Shown one piece after another: positions 40,377 to 49,873 of a stretch of 64,000 bases of DNA. The notes beneath the pieces were generated by a model. The model ran no database searches, had not been told where the DNA came from, and saw only the letters and a list, made by a program, of their open reading frames with translations. Location: positions 1,674,001-1,738,000 of the forward strand of contig NC_022576.1 of assembly GCF_000477435.1 (NCBI RefSeq), written 5' to 3'. Position 1 is the stretch's first letter, and every line of letters begins with the position of its first letter. The position numbers and the translations under genes were made by a program. The stretch comes from Candidatus Symbiobacter mobilis CR (lineage in GTDB: Bacteria; Pseudomonadota; Gammaproteobacteria; Burkholderiales; Burkholderiaceae_C).

Positions 40377-41307
40377 ATGCTATCCATAGATCAAGCACAG
40401 ATACTAGCCAAAGACGAGTATAACGTGTTCCTCGTACCGAGTCTCCCGCAAATTCCTGCAGAAGAAATGTGTCTGCGTTGCAAAAATAAGTCGGGCACCA
40501 TTGATGCGCTAGCTGAAACTATCCAAGAATTGAAAAATTCGGCTGGTTCCACAGTACAGACAGCAAGAGCAGAATCAACTTCCTCGCATGTTTGCACGCC
40601 GGTCCGGTCACAACCCAGGTCAACGAACATGCCCTGACCTACATGGAAGAGCATGGCTTGAGTAATGACGTATATAGTCAGCTACAAAATCATGCAACTG
40701 CTGAGTTCTCAAGCATCGAACTATGGCGCAAACATCACGAAGCATTGAAAATCGACAGTGAGACGCACGTACGCATTGCGACGGAAGGTGCTTTACTTGG
40801 GAGCCTGGTAGAAAAAGGCTTCAACCTTACATTGGCCATCGTCAGTGATGGAGCCGGTCAATGAAGGGCAGAGACAAGCTGTAGCGCAGGTGCGCTCCGA
40901 TATATGGAGGTTGTATGGGGACTTGAAAGCATACAAGCGCAGCCCGAACGCGAATATGGTAGAACAGTTCGAAAAACGTTTTGATAGTGTTTTCAATAGA
41001 AAAACCAGCTACCAAACACTAGATAAGCTACTGAAACGCTTGTATGGAAAAAAAGAAGAGTTGTTAATATTACAACGGCCAGAAATCCCGAACCATACGA
41101 ACGGAAGCGAAACCGACCTTCGGGATTTTTGAAAGAAACGAAAAGTGAGTGGTGGAACCCGTAGCGACCTTGGGCGACAATGTCGAGACACGTTTGCGAG
41201 TTTGAAGAAAACTTGTCGGAAACAAGGTATTTAGTTTTGGCGTATTTGGAAGATCGCATCACACGAACTAATGCCATTCCGCGATTGGCGACGCTCATTC
41301 GTGCCTA
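40377..41307 (+). pseudogene. Decayed IS66-like transposase
   Basis: Several frames together give an IS66-like transposase. A middle part has AIVSDGAGQ, then a deletion of the expected histidine/tryptophan-rich segment. The next frame reads EGQRQAVAQVRSDIWRLYGD, then ERPEIPNHTNGSE-like sequence. After an in-frame TGA at 41130 comes KKRKVSGGTRSDLGRQCRDT, and in another frame YLEDRITRTNAIPRLATLIR to a stop at 41305. Frame changes occur near 40570, 40850 and 41220, with at least two stop codons. This is a true wreck, not a single error. The first ~190 bp is only loosely assigned. Confidence 0.7.
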
Positions 41308-41620
41308 ATACATTTCTGCAATTTCGCCATAACTTATTGAGAAGTTACAGCACAGCGAACACCGTTCAAACATCTCCCACAAGCGTAGAGAGGTCGGGCG
41401 GGGGAGGCTGGAGGGCTGCCATGACTTTCCTGATTCATAGCTCAAGTGGACCCCAATGAGCCTCTTGCAAAACTCCCATTCCGGGGCTGAATTTTGCCGG
41501 TCGAGGCAAAAATTTCGAATGCGGGTCAAACATGAATCAGAACAAACGGCTGACACGACTGCATGGCATCGAAGGGAACGACTTCGAGTGCCAACGCGCC
41601 GTTGAGTAAAAATACTCAAC
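41308..41620. other. Debris of insertion-sequence ends
   Basis: No supported gene. It contains AAGTGGACCCC (an IS3-like end, as at 38431) near 41444 and, just after, GAGCCTCTTGCAAAACTCCC, which resembles the terminus of an IS5-family element. A 13-bp match to the palindrome at 33526 lies at 41434. Confidence 0.4.
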
Positions 41621-41909
41621 ATGGTGCGCAATCCTGAACCCACTTTCCAGCGTGCGCAGGCAGCGGTGCTGGCCGGTCGCCTGAACAAGCCGCGCCGATG
41701 CATCCATGTGGTGGCCGGGCCTCGGCAAGTAGACAAGTCCACGCTGGTACAGCAAGTCACCGCGACACTGCCACAGCCGGTGCGTTATGCCAGCGCCGAC
41801 AAGCCTACGCGGCGCGGCCTGGACACAGCGCACCCTGCTGGTGGGCGGCGACGGCATCGCGCTGGAGGATTTTTTGCTGCGTCCCGTTGCGCACTGGGTG
41901 GCAGGGTGA
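41621..41909 (+). pseudogene. Fragment of a DUF4143-type ATPase
   Basis: The start reads VRNPEPTFQRAQAAVLAG and VVAGPRQVDKSTLVQQV: a Walker A region in which the conserved Gly is Asp. After about residue 60 the frame jumps. A second frame ends LLVGGDGIALEDFLLRP with VAHWVAG and a stop, matching the C-terminus of the family. About 250 residues between the two pieces are missing. Confidence 0.65.
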
Positions 41910-42215
41910 TCAAAGGCTTTGATTGCGGATTCCGGTTCAACGTGAACGGGGATTCTGGGAGCGTGACCGAGTGGTCGGTGTTGCGCGTTTTGCGGGCAAA
42001 AGAACTCGTCGAAGTACATTCCTGCCCGTGTGGAGAAAATGAAGTCTCACTTGCCAGGCTCGTCTGTCATTCTTCTGCGGTCTTTGAACGTACTGTTCCT
42101 CCAGGCTTATCGCCCAGCGGACAGCGCCTCCATGATGAAAGCCGTCGAACTCATAGAGAAGAACTGGTTCCCTCCGGGCTGCTGCGGCACATGAACGCAA
42201 ACTAAGGGTTCTCCC
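41910..42215. other. Region with IS21-like end sequence
   Basis: No supported gene. The segment near 41930-41960 (GATTCCGG-type and TTCAACGTGAACG motifs) resembles the repeated terminal motifs of IS21-family elements, without any transposase. The rest shows no readable domain. Confidence 0.3.
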
Positions 42216-42824
42216 GTGACGACACGCACGAACTTTGTCCTCGTCGATTTCGAGAATGTTCAGCCGAAGGATATCGGGTTGCTCAAGGGTGGTCCTTTCA
42301 AGGTCAAGGTTTTCCTTGGCCCCAATCAATCAAAGATTCCCGTTTCGCTGGCTACGGCACTGCAATCTCTGGGCGATAGTGCCGAGTACATCATTCTCGA
42401 AACTGCTGGAAACAATGCCCTCGATTTCCATATCGCCTATTACATGGGTACATTGTCCGCGACCGAACCGACGGCCTTCTTCCACATCATCTCGAAAGAT
42501 TCCGGGTTCGATCCGCTGCTGAAATATCTCAAGGGAAAGAAAATCTTTGCTCAACGCTCAACCTGCATTGCAGATATTCCCTATTTTAAGCCTGCTCTCC
42601 CCGCCACGCATGAAGCGCAAGTAGGTGCCGTCATTGCCGATCTTGTTCGCCGTAAAGCGTCGAAACCGCGAACACAGAAAACTCTGCTGAGCACGCTTCA
42701 CGCTCTTTTCAAGAAGGAGCTTTCCGAGCAACAGCTCGCTGAGTTATTCTCCGAATTGTGCAAACGCGGCATCGTCAGGGTTGATGGCACAAAGGTTTCC
42801 TATGCTCTGCCAGCAGGGCCATAA
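42216..42824 (+). CDS. NYN/PIN-domain protein
   Basis: 202 residues. The N-terminal ~130 residues have the pattern of NYN/PIN ribonucleases: FVLVDFENVQP with the first acidic residue, GNNALDFHIAYYMG, and HIISKDSGFDPLLKYL with a further aspartate. The C-terminal ~65 residues form a helical, winged-helix-like tail that could bind RNA. Probable metal-dependent RNase; target unknown. It stands alone between two pseudogenes, with moderate GC content, and looks intact, which hints at selection for it. Confidence 0.8.
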   Translation: MTTRTNFVLVDFENVQPKDIGLLKGGPFKVKVFLGPNQSKIPVSLATALQSLGDSAEYIILETAGNNALDFHIAYYMGTLSATEPTAFFHIISKDSGFDPLLKYLKGKKIFAQRSTCIADIPYFKPALPATHEAQVGAVIADLVRRKASKPRTQKTLLSTLHALFKKELSEQQLAELFSELCKRGIVRVDGTKVSYALPAGP

Positions 42825-42932
42825 CTCTGCGCTCCAGTGAGACGATCTGCATGCAAGCCGACTTCGCGCCCTGAGGTACGACGTGAGACGGCAAGGAAGT
42901 GTTGTGGCAGCCAATGCATATTCGGAGTCAGT

Positions 42933-43674
42933 ATGACTGAAAATGATTTTCTGGAAGTAATTGACTTACAGATGGATATGGCAAATATCCACCGAGACAT
43001 TTTTATGGAATGTATAGACGACGATGATTTATCGCCTGAAAACTCGCTTGCTGTAATTATGGCATCTCAGTTTCTTTGGCTCTACTACAAATTTAAAGCT
43101 CTTTGGCATAAATCAATTGCGCTTGAGGACCTCCTAACAAAAAAAGAACCCAGTATGGTTTGTTTTCTCCAACAGATTTTGAAATGCTTGTGCAATCGAT
43201 GATGTATCTCGTTTTTAATAAATATTTCTACATAAAAAAGGCAGTCACGATGAAGGAATAGATTTAATAGTCACTGAATATTATAAAACAGATATTGTTT
43301 TGGTTTCAATTACAAGCATTGTACAATGCAAGCTATATCGAGATCAAGCTCCAGTATCAGATATTCGTGACTTCTTTGGTGTTATGGTTTCAAGGACTGC
43401 CACGGGGTATTTTTTACAACATCAACACTATCAAATCAAGCGATTAATAAATTTCCCCCTCTGGCTAATTCATCCTCTCACGCAAATAAGCTACATGTTG
43501 TTTCGGGAAGGGAATTAAAAAAATTATTAAACATCTGTCAGCCCATGGCTTCTGAAAGAATCGACGCGTACTCCACCCAAACACAAATTGATAATGAATT
43601 TTTTTACGGCGAACGCAAGAAAGCAAAAGAAATTATGCACAAAATGCCGCCCAAACAAGAAAGCCTCTTCTAAT
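42933..43674 (+). pseudogene. Mrr-like restriction endonuclease, frameshifted
   Basis: Starts at an ATG with a GGAG site 5 nt upstream (MTENDFLEVIDLQMDMANI). Joining frames gives one protein: frame 1 to about 43140; then YGLFSPTDFEMLVQSMMYLV; then GSHDEGIDLIVTEYY and IVQCKLYRDQAPVSDIRDFFG; then GVFFTTSTLSNQAINKF and VVSGRELKKLL. The D...QCK pattern and the VFFTTS motif are those of Mrr_cat PD-(D/E)xK nucleases that cut modified DNA. The three switches are each a one-base loss in or beside a homopolymer (A-run at 43139, A-run at 43234, G-run at 43404). The C-terminus is unclear. It may be decayed or a sequencing artefact. Confidence 0.65.
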
Positions 43675-43774
43675 ATCTGTTTACGCATACGCGACACCTT
43701 GTTGTCGAGCGGGATGCCGCGCTGAAGCACGTCGCCCGTTCTTGTGACGTTTTGCATAGAAGCAATGAGGAGCC

Positions 43775-44224
43775 ATGAAACCAATCCGGATTTACCTAGA
43801 CATGTGCTGTCTACAGCGCCCAATGGATGATCAAGCCCATATGCGCATTCATATCGAAGCTGAAGCCATTCTTGGCATATTAGCTTGGTGTGAAGCTGGA
43901 AACGCGGACTTATTAAACTCCGTTGCCTTGGAATATGAAGCTGACCACAACCCTCATCCGTCAAGAAAGGCTTTTGTTCAAGAAGTCTTGTCAAAAAGCG
44001 TTTTTACCGTTCAGGCTACGGACTCTGTAAAACAACGTACTCAACACTTCGGAAAATTTGGAATCAAAGTATTAGATTCGTTACATCTTGCTTGCGCGGT
44101 AGAAGCGAAAGCAACTTATTTTTGCACTTGCGATGACCGTTTTCTTAGGCGAGCAAAGCAGATGAATACTAAAACAACAAAGGTAGTTTCCCCTTTGGAA
44201 CTTATCGAGGGAATTGAACCATGA
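43775..44224 (+). CDS. PIN-domain toxin
   Basis: 149 residues, AT-rich. PIN-fold acidic residues: IRIYLDMCCLQRP near the N-terminus, SVALEYEAD in the middle, VLDSLHLACAVEA and FCTCDDRFLRRA towards the end. Such single-domain PIN proteins are usually RNase toxins. It has a GAGGAG ribosome-binding site, and its stop overlaps the start of the small downstream gene by 4 bp, the usual layout of a toxin-antitoxin pair with the toxin first. Confidence 0.82.
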   Translation: MKPIRIYLDMCCLQRPMDDQAHMRIHIEAEAILGILAWCEAGNADLLNSVALEYEADHNPHPSRKAFVQEVLSKSVFTVQATDSVKQRTQHFGKFGIKVLDSLHLACAVEAKATYFCTCDDRFLRRAKQMNTKTTKVVSPLELIEGIEP

Positions 44225-44436
44225 CCATCCCAGCAATACCTTTACAAGAAATTACCAATCAGGCCCTTCATATTCTTGCAAAAGAAATGGGAGCGGCTAA
44301 TACTATGCGTTTTCTAGGCCAGTTTTCTACTGGTACTGGAAATTATACTGAGGAAAGAGAATATCTTTTCGGCCAACTTACCTTGGATGATGTTCTTGCT
44401 GAGATAGGAGAAAAAAGCGGCAAGACCCAAGCCTAA
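44221..44436 (+). CDS. Small partner protein, probable antitoxin of the PIN protein
   Basis: 71 residues with no recognised fold (ends TLDDVLAEIGEKSGKTQA). It overlaps the PIN gene by 4 bp and has no other neighbour in the operon. The antitoxin role rests on this arrangement alone. Unlike most VapB antitoxins it is downstream of the toxin and shows no clear DNA-binding motif. Confidence 0.6.
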   Translation: MTIPAIPLQEITNQALHILAKEMGAANTMRFLGQFSTGTGNYTEEREYLFGQLTLDDVLAEIGEKSGKTQA

Positions 44437-44601
44437 GTGTGGCTTGCCGAACGTCTCGAAATGTTGGGATATCCATCCCATCATTCAACCAAAATTCCGA
44501 CATTGGACGCGCCCGAGTGTGCTGCTGGCGGCGCGTCCAACTGAGGAATCTAGGTTCATTCATCACACGAAATCACCGCACGCCCAGACACCCCCCTCCC
44601 C

Positions 44602-46689
44602 TCACGCACCCAAAAACTGCGTCTTGTTCCCCAGCCACCGTTGTTCGTGCGCCTGGGCTGCTTCGGGGTTGTGGGTGAGAAGGTGGCGGGCGGTGTGGCG
44701 TGCCCAGTCGAGCACATCGGCGTTGTCGCGCAGGTCGGCAAAGCGCAGCAGCATCGCGCCGGATTGGCGCAGCCCGAGGAATTCGCCGGGGCCGCGTATC
44801 TCCAAATCCCGCTGGGCGATGGCAAACCCGTCCTGGCACTGCGCCATGGCCTGGAGCCGGTCACGTGCGCCTTCGCCCAGCTTGCCGCCTTCTTCTGCAG
44901 CGTAGAGCAGCACGCAGGCCGAAGCAGCCTGCCCGCGCCCCACCCTTCCGCGCAATTGATGGAGCTGGGATAGGCCGAAGCGCTGGGCGTTCTCGACGAT
45001 CATCAGACTGGCATTGGGAACATCCACGCCGACTTCGATGACCGTCGTGCTGACCAGCAGCCCCATCGTCCCGGCAACAAATTCCTGCATAACCATGCGC
45101 TTCTCGGCAGGGGACATACGCGAATGCAGCAGCCCCACGCGCACCCCCGGCATAGCGGCGCAGAGTTCCGCATGGGTCTGGGTGGCATTGGAAAGGTCAA
45201 GCGCCTCGCTCTCCTCGATCAGCGGGCACACCCAGTACGCCTGCCTTCCCGATTCGACGGCGATGCGCACGCGCTCGATCACCTGCCCCCGGCGTGCGGC
45301 GTGGACGAGCCTGGTCACGACCGGCGTTCGGCCTGGGGGCAGTTCGTCGATCGTCGAAACGTCGAGGTCTGCCCAATAACTCATCGCCAGCGTGCGAGGG
45401 ATCGGCGTTGCGGTCATCATCAGCAAATGGGGTTGCAGAGGGGGCTGCAGAGGAGATGTACTGTCTCCACCGTCGCCCACGGTAGCCGTCTTGTTGCGCA
45501 GCTTCCAGCGCTGTTCGACGCCGAAACGGTGCTGTTCGTCGATGATCGCCAGCCCCAACCGCGCAAAGCGCACGGTGTCTTGCACCATGGCGTGCGTTCC
45601 CACAGCGAGCTGCGCCTGGCCGCTGGCGATGGCGTCGAGCGCGGCGTGACGCTGCCGTTTGCCCTGCCCCCCCATCAGCCACGCCACCTGCACCCCCAGC
45701 GGTTGAAGCCACGCAACGAGTTTGGCGATGTGCTGGGTCGCGAGGATTTCAGTCGGCGCCATCAGCGCGCATTGCCAACCCGCATCGATGGCAATGCACG
45801 CGGCCATGGCGGCGACGATGGTCTTGCCGGAACCGACGTCACCTTGCAGCAGGCGATGCATCGGCGCACGGCGCCGCAGATCGTCGGCAATTTCCGCACA
45901 GACGCGGCGTTGCGCGGCGGTCAGCCCAAAAGGCAAGGCAGCCAGCAGGCGCTCTTGCAACGTGCCGCCGGCCAGCGTCGGCGCACGCTGGCGCTCCCGC
46001 TCGGCACGCGAACGCTGTTGGGCGATTTGCTGCGCGAGCAATTCCTCCGCCTGGAGCCTGCGCCACGCCGGGTGCGTGCGCTGCGGCGGGTGCGTGCGCT
46101 GCGGCGGCGGACCGGGTGGGGGGTGATGCAACAAAGCGAGCGCGGCGCGCAACGTCCACGCGGGGTCGATTCCCGCTTCCTCCCAACACTGCGGGGGCAC
46201 GAATTCGTCGAGCACGGCGGCTTGCAGGCCCCCGTCGATGGCTTTGCGCAAATACGCCTGCGGCAGCCCTGCGGTGCTGGGATAGACGGGGGTCAGCGTT
46301 GCAGGCAGCGTCCCCCCGGCGGGCTGGAAGGCCGGGTGCAGCATCGTCCACCCGGCAAAACCGCCTTTGACCTCGCCACGAACGCGAATCTTCTGCCCCA
46401 CGGCCAATGCACGCTGCATCCCGGGGGTGAAAGAAAAAAACCGCAGCAGACACGTTCCCGTTCCGTCGTCAAGCGTCACGAGCAACTGCCGACCTGCGCG
46501 CACCTCGGTGGCACGGATCTGGCCTTCGATCTGGGCTGTTTGCCCCTCCCGCACGGTGCGCAGGGTATACAGGCAGGTTTCGTCCTCGTAGCGCAGCGGC
46601 AGGTGCAGGGCCAGGTCGATGGGACGCACCAGCCCGAGTTTGTGCAGCGCCCGCTGGGGGCCGGAACGCGGCGTCATTGCGACTTCCAT
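44602..46689 (-). CDS. recG: ATP-dependent DNA helicase RecG
   Basis: Branch-migrating helicase for stalled forks, 695 residues. OB-fold wedge domain (~45-150), helicase core with Walker A LLQGDVGSGKT (~288), DEQHRFGV, MMTATPIPRTL, and LRGRVGRG. The ATG at 46689 has a GGGAG site 6 nt upstream and is preferred to a TTG seven codons earlier. A local 18-bp direct duplication at about 46071-46106 gives PQRTHPPQRTHP in the linker before the helicase core. The ~165 bp between it and the PIN pair shows no gene. Confidence 0.96.
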   Translation of the reverse strand: MEVAMTPRSGPQRALHKLGLVRPIDLALHLPLRYEDETCLYTLRTVREGQTAQIEGQIRATEVRAGRQLLVTLDDGTGTCLLRFFSFTPGMQRALAVGQKIRVRGEVKGGFAGWTMLHPAFQPAGGTLPATLTPVYPSTAGLPQAYLRKAIDGGLQAAVLDEFVPPQCWEEAGIDPAWTLRAALALLHHPPPGPPPQRTHPPQRTHPAWRRLQAEELLAQQIAQQRSRAERERQRAPTLAGGTLQERLLAALPFGLTAAQRRVCAEIADDLRRRAPMHRLLQGDVGSGKTIVAAMAACIAIDAGWQCALMAPTEILATQHIAKLVAWLQPLGVQVAWLMGGQGKRQRHAALDAIASGQAQLAVGTHAMVQDTVRFARLGLAIIDEQHRFGVEQRWKLRNKTATVGDGGDSTSPLQPPLQPHLLMMTATPIPRTLAMSYWADLDVSTIDELPPGRTPVVTRLVHAARRGQVIERVRIAVESGRQAYWVCPLIEESEALDLSNATQTHAELCAAMPGVRVGLLHSRMSPAEKRMVMQEFVAGTMGLLVSTTVIEVGVDVPNASLMIVENAQRFGLSQLHQLRGRVGRGQAASACVLLYAAEEGGKLGEGARDRLQAMAQCQDGFAIAQRDLEIRGPGEFLGLRQSGAMLLRFADLRDNADVLDWARHTARHLLTHNPEAAQAHEQRWLGNKTQFLGA

Positions 46690-46788
46690 CGCTCCCACAA
46701 CCTGTAGCAAACGCTGGCCCCAACGCTAGGCATTGGGGCACCACGCCAAACCGTCAGCCCATCCCGAAAGCGCATGGATTGGTTGGGG

Positions 46789-49700
46789 TCAACGCAAATG
46801 CTGCCCCACCAACCCGGCAATCTCGAACATGTGGACCTGGGGTTTGCCAAAGACTGCTTGCAGCTTGTCGTCGGCGCGAATGGTGCGGCGGTCTGCGGGG
46901 TCCTGAAGCTGCTGGGCCTTGATGTAGTCCCAGAGTTTTTTGATGACCTGCGTGCGGACGACAGGCTCCGCGCCGATGACTGCGGCCAGCTCCGCGCTGG
47001 GGGTCGATCCTGCTGCGGAGGGAGCAGATCGGGGAGCGCGCGCCTTGGCGGCGGGTTGGGTGGCGCTCGCCGTTCTTGTGGCCGGGGTTGCTTTTGCCCC
47101 TTTTGTGACTTTGGTGGCTTGGGTCGCTTGGGTCGCTTTTGTCGTTCTTGTGGTCTTCGTTGCCCTCGTTGCGACTGTGGCTGCTGTCGCTCCGGTCGCT
47201 CCCGTGGCCTTTGCAGCCGCTGCGGTGCGGGCGCGGGAGGATGCAACCCCCTTCTTGGGCACGGTGAACTCGAATGTCACCTTGTCCTGCTGGGCGTCCC
47301 ACACCAGCGCGGCCTGGAAAGGACGGCGAGTGCGTGCGCTGACAAAGCGCTGCAATACGTCGGTGCGCCCACCGGCCAGGAGCTTGCGCATCTGCACGGG
47401 TTCCACCGCCTGTTGCAAGATCGTCTTGCCACTGCGGAACGTACACGCTTGCCCAACCTGTTCCTGCGAGGGCACGGCCTTTTCGCAGACGTATTCCTTG
47501 CCATGCTCAAACACCCCGGACCGGCACCGGGGGCAGGCGCCCAGCGGCTCTTGCCCGGAAAAATCGACAGGCCCGAGCGTTGCCGAAGAGGTGCCGAAAT
47601 CAAATTCGAGCCGGTAGTTGCGCGCCTCGTCGTCGTAGCGCAGCACCATCTCCGCAGCAAAGGGCAGGCCGGCTTTGGATCGGAATCCTTCGAGGGGGCC
47701 GATCCTGCGGTCATGCAAAAAGCGCTCGACCTCCTCGGCCTCGAACACCCGCCCTGCAGGCATCTTGCCGAAAGAAAAGCCGCAGCCCTCCCCTTGCCCA
47801 TCCGGCCCTACGCAGGCATAGCGCCGGTAGTTTTCCTTGACGACACCACCACACTGGGGGCAAGGGGTGCGCAACGTCGCAAAGTTGCCGGGGACGGTGT
47901 TGCCGTCGTAGGACTTGGCTTTTTGCACCAGCCGCTGCGTCATATCCGCAATATCCGCCATGAAACGGTCACGGCTGAGCTTGCCCTGCTCCATCTGGTT
48001 GAGCTTGTATTCCCATTCGCCAGTCAGCTCGGGACGGGACAGTTCCTCGACCCCCAGCCCGCGCAGCAAGGTCATGAGCTGGAACGCCTTGGCGGTGGGG
48101 ACAAGCTCGCGGCCATCACGCACCATGTAGCCTTCCTGTAGCAGCCCTTCGATGATGCTGGCGCGCGTGGCGGGAGTGCCGAGTCCCTTTTCCCGCATGG
48201 CTTCGCGCAGCCCTTCGTCGTCAATGAACTTGCCCGCGCCTTCCATCGCACCGAGCAGCGTTGCTTCCGTATAGCGGGCTGGGGGGCGGGTGGATAGCCC
48301 CTTGGCCTGCGCTTCGACGGTGGACGCGGATTCTCCGGGCCGCACGACGACGAGGCTCTGGGTCTTCTCATCGCGCACTTCGGTGGCGGCCTCTTTGCCG
48401 TAGATGGCCAGCCACCCCGGCTGCAACAGCACCTTGCCTTCGCTTTTGAAATGGTGCTCGGCCTGCGGGCAGGCGACGACGGAAATGCGCGTCGTCAACT
48501 GGTATTGCGCCGGAGGGAAAAACACCGCCAGAAAACGCCGCGCAACCAGGTCATAGAGCTTTTGTTCCGCTTCCGATAACGAGGTCGGCGCTTGCAGCGT
48601 AGGGATGATCGCGAAGTGGTCGCTGACCTTGGCATCGTCGAAGACGCGCTTCTGCATCCGCAGATACCCTTGGTCGATCGCCGTTTGGGCGTGGACTGCG
48701 AGGTGCGGCATCGCGCTTTGCGCAAGCATCGCGCACGTTTGCTGCACCACAGGCAGATAGTCTTGCGGCAGGGCGTGCGAGTCGGTACGCGGGTAGGTCA
48801 GCGCCTTGTGCCGTTCATACAGGCTTTGCGCCAAGGACAGCGTCGTCCGCGCAGAAAAGCCGAATTTGGCGTTGGCCTCGCGCTGCAGGGACGTCAGGTC
48901 GAAAAGCAAGGGGCTGGACTGCGTCGCCGGGCGGGTTTCCTCGCGAACGGTGGCCGGTTTGCCTTGCACCGCGCTGGCAATGGCGCGGGCGTCTGCCTCG
49001 TTCCAGAGCCGGTCTGCGCGCAATTCGGGGTCGGTATCCGCCGTAGCGCTCGTAGCGGCCGTGGCAGCGGCGGCATTGGCGGTGGCAGGGGCAGCAGCGG
49101 GCTTTTTCCATGCCGGGTCGAACCATTTGCCGGGATACACCCCGGCCTCGACGGCGAATTGCGCCTGCACTTCCCAGTAGTCGCGGCTGACGAAAGCGCG
49201 AATTTTTTCCTCGCGTTCGACGACGACGCTCAGCGTGGGCGTCTGCACCCGACCGACAGTCGTCAGAAAAAACCCGCCGTCGCGGGAATTGAACGCAGTC
49301 ATCGCCCGCGTGCCGTTGATGCCGACCAGCCAATCTGCCTCGCTGCGGCAACGGGCGGCGTCGGCTAACGGGCGCATTTGCTCGTCGGTGCGCAGGGCAT
49401 GAAAACCGTCCCGTATCGCCTGCGGCGTCATGCTCTGCAACCACAGGCGCGACACTGGTTTACCCAAGGGTTTGGAACCGGCTGCGTACTGCTCGATCAG
49501 GCGAAAGATCAGCTCCCCTTCCCGGCCCGCGTCGCAGGCATTGATAAGGTTGGTCACGTCCTTGCGCCGCGCCAGTTTCACCAGCGCAGACAGCCGCGTT
49601 TTCGTCTTCTCGACGGGTTTGAGGTCGAAATACGGCGGAATGACCGGAAGATGGGCAAAACTCCACTTGCCGCGCTTCACGTCGTATTCCTCCGGGGCAT

Positions 49701-49854
49701 GGATTTCGAGCAAGTGCCCCACGGCGCTGGAGACGACGTAGCGGGCGTTTTCGTAGTACTCGTCGTGCTTCTCGAACTTGCCCGACTCAGGGGTCAGGGC
49801 GCGGACGATGTCTTGCGCTACCGAGGGTTTTTCTGCAATAACCAATGTTTTCAT
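46789..49854 (-). CDS. topB: DNA topoisomerase III with C-terminal SWIB domain
   Basis: Type IA topoisomerase of about 1,021 residues. Toprim N-terminus MKTLVIAEKPSVAQDI, catalytic tyrosine in ALTYPRTDSHALP (~351), GTPATRASIIEGL. Two zinc-binding segments (CPQCGG near 668, CPRCRSG near 775) follow, then a low-complexity Ala-Thr-Lys linker (~876-921) and a SWIB domain (~950-1020: VIKKLWDYIKAQQLQ, FGKPQVHMFEIAGLV). SWIB is a chromatin-linked fold known fused to topoisomerases in chlamydiae and some betaproteobacteria. A 103-bp MITE-like element sits 19 bp upstream of the start. Confidence 0.96.
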   Translation of the reverse strand: MKTLVIAEKPSVAQDIVRALTPESGKFEKHDEYYENARYVVSSAVGHLLEIHAPEEYDVKRGKWSFAHLPVIPPYFDLKPVEKTKTRLSALVKLARRKDVTNLINACDAGREGELIFRLIEQYAAGSKPLGKPVSRLWLQSMTPQAIRDGFHALRTDEQMRPLADAARCRSEADWLVGINGTRAMTAFNSRDGGFFLTTVGRVQTPTLSVVVEREEKIRAFVSRDYWEVQAQFAVEAGVYPGKWFDPAWKKPAAAPATANAAAATAATSATADTDPELRADRLWNEADARAIASAVQGKPATVREETRPATQSSPLLFDLTSLQREANAKFGFSARTTLSLAQSLYERHKALTYPRTDSHALPQDYLPVVQQTCAMLAQSAMPHLAVHAQTAIDQGYLRMQKRVFDDAKVSDHFAIIPTLQAPTSLSEAEQKLYDLVARRFLAVFFPPAQYQLTTRISVVACPQAEHHFKSEGKVLLQPGWLAIYGKEAATEVRDEKTQSLVVVRPGESASTVEAQAKGLSTRPPARYTEATLLGAMEGAGKFIDDEGLREAMREKGLGTPATRASIIEGLLQEGYMVRDGRELVPTAKAFQLMTLLRGLGVEELSRPELTGEWEYKLNQMEQGKLSRDRFMADIADMTQRLVQKAKSYDGNTVPGNFATLRTPCPQCGGVVKENYRRYACVGPDGQGEGCGFSFGKMPAGRVFEAEEVERFLHDRRIGPLEGFRSKAGLPFAAEMVLRYDDEARNYRLEFDFGTSSATLGPVDFSGQEPLGACPRCRSGVFEHGKEYVCEKAVPSQEQVGQACTFRSGKTILQQAVEPVQMRKLLAGGRTDVLQRFVSARTRRPFQAALVWDAQQDKVTFEFTVPKKGVASSRARTAAAAKATGATGATAATVATRATKTTRTTKATQATQATKVTKGAKATPATRTASATQPAAKARAPRSAPSAAGSTPSAELAAVIGAEPVVRTQVIKKLWDYIKAQQLQDPADRRTIRADDKLQAVFGKPQVHMFEIAGLVGQHLR

Positions 49855-49873
49855 CTGACTAAGTATCATTTCT

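Noticed and set aside
46071..46106. 18-bp direct duplication in recG as a start of a tandem-repeat locus
   Set aside because: Only two copies, in frame, in a linker; noted in the recG entry but not treated as a locus.
46940..47617. Plus-strand frame rich in Val-Ala-Phe repeats opposite the topB linker
   Set aside because: Low-complexity shadow of the Ala-Thr-Lys linker; the minus frame is the real one.
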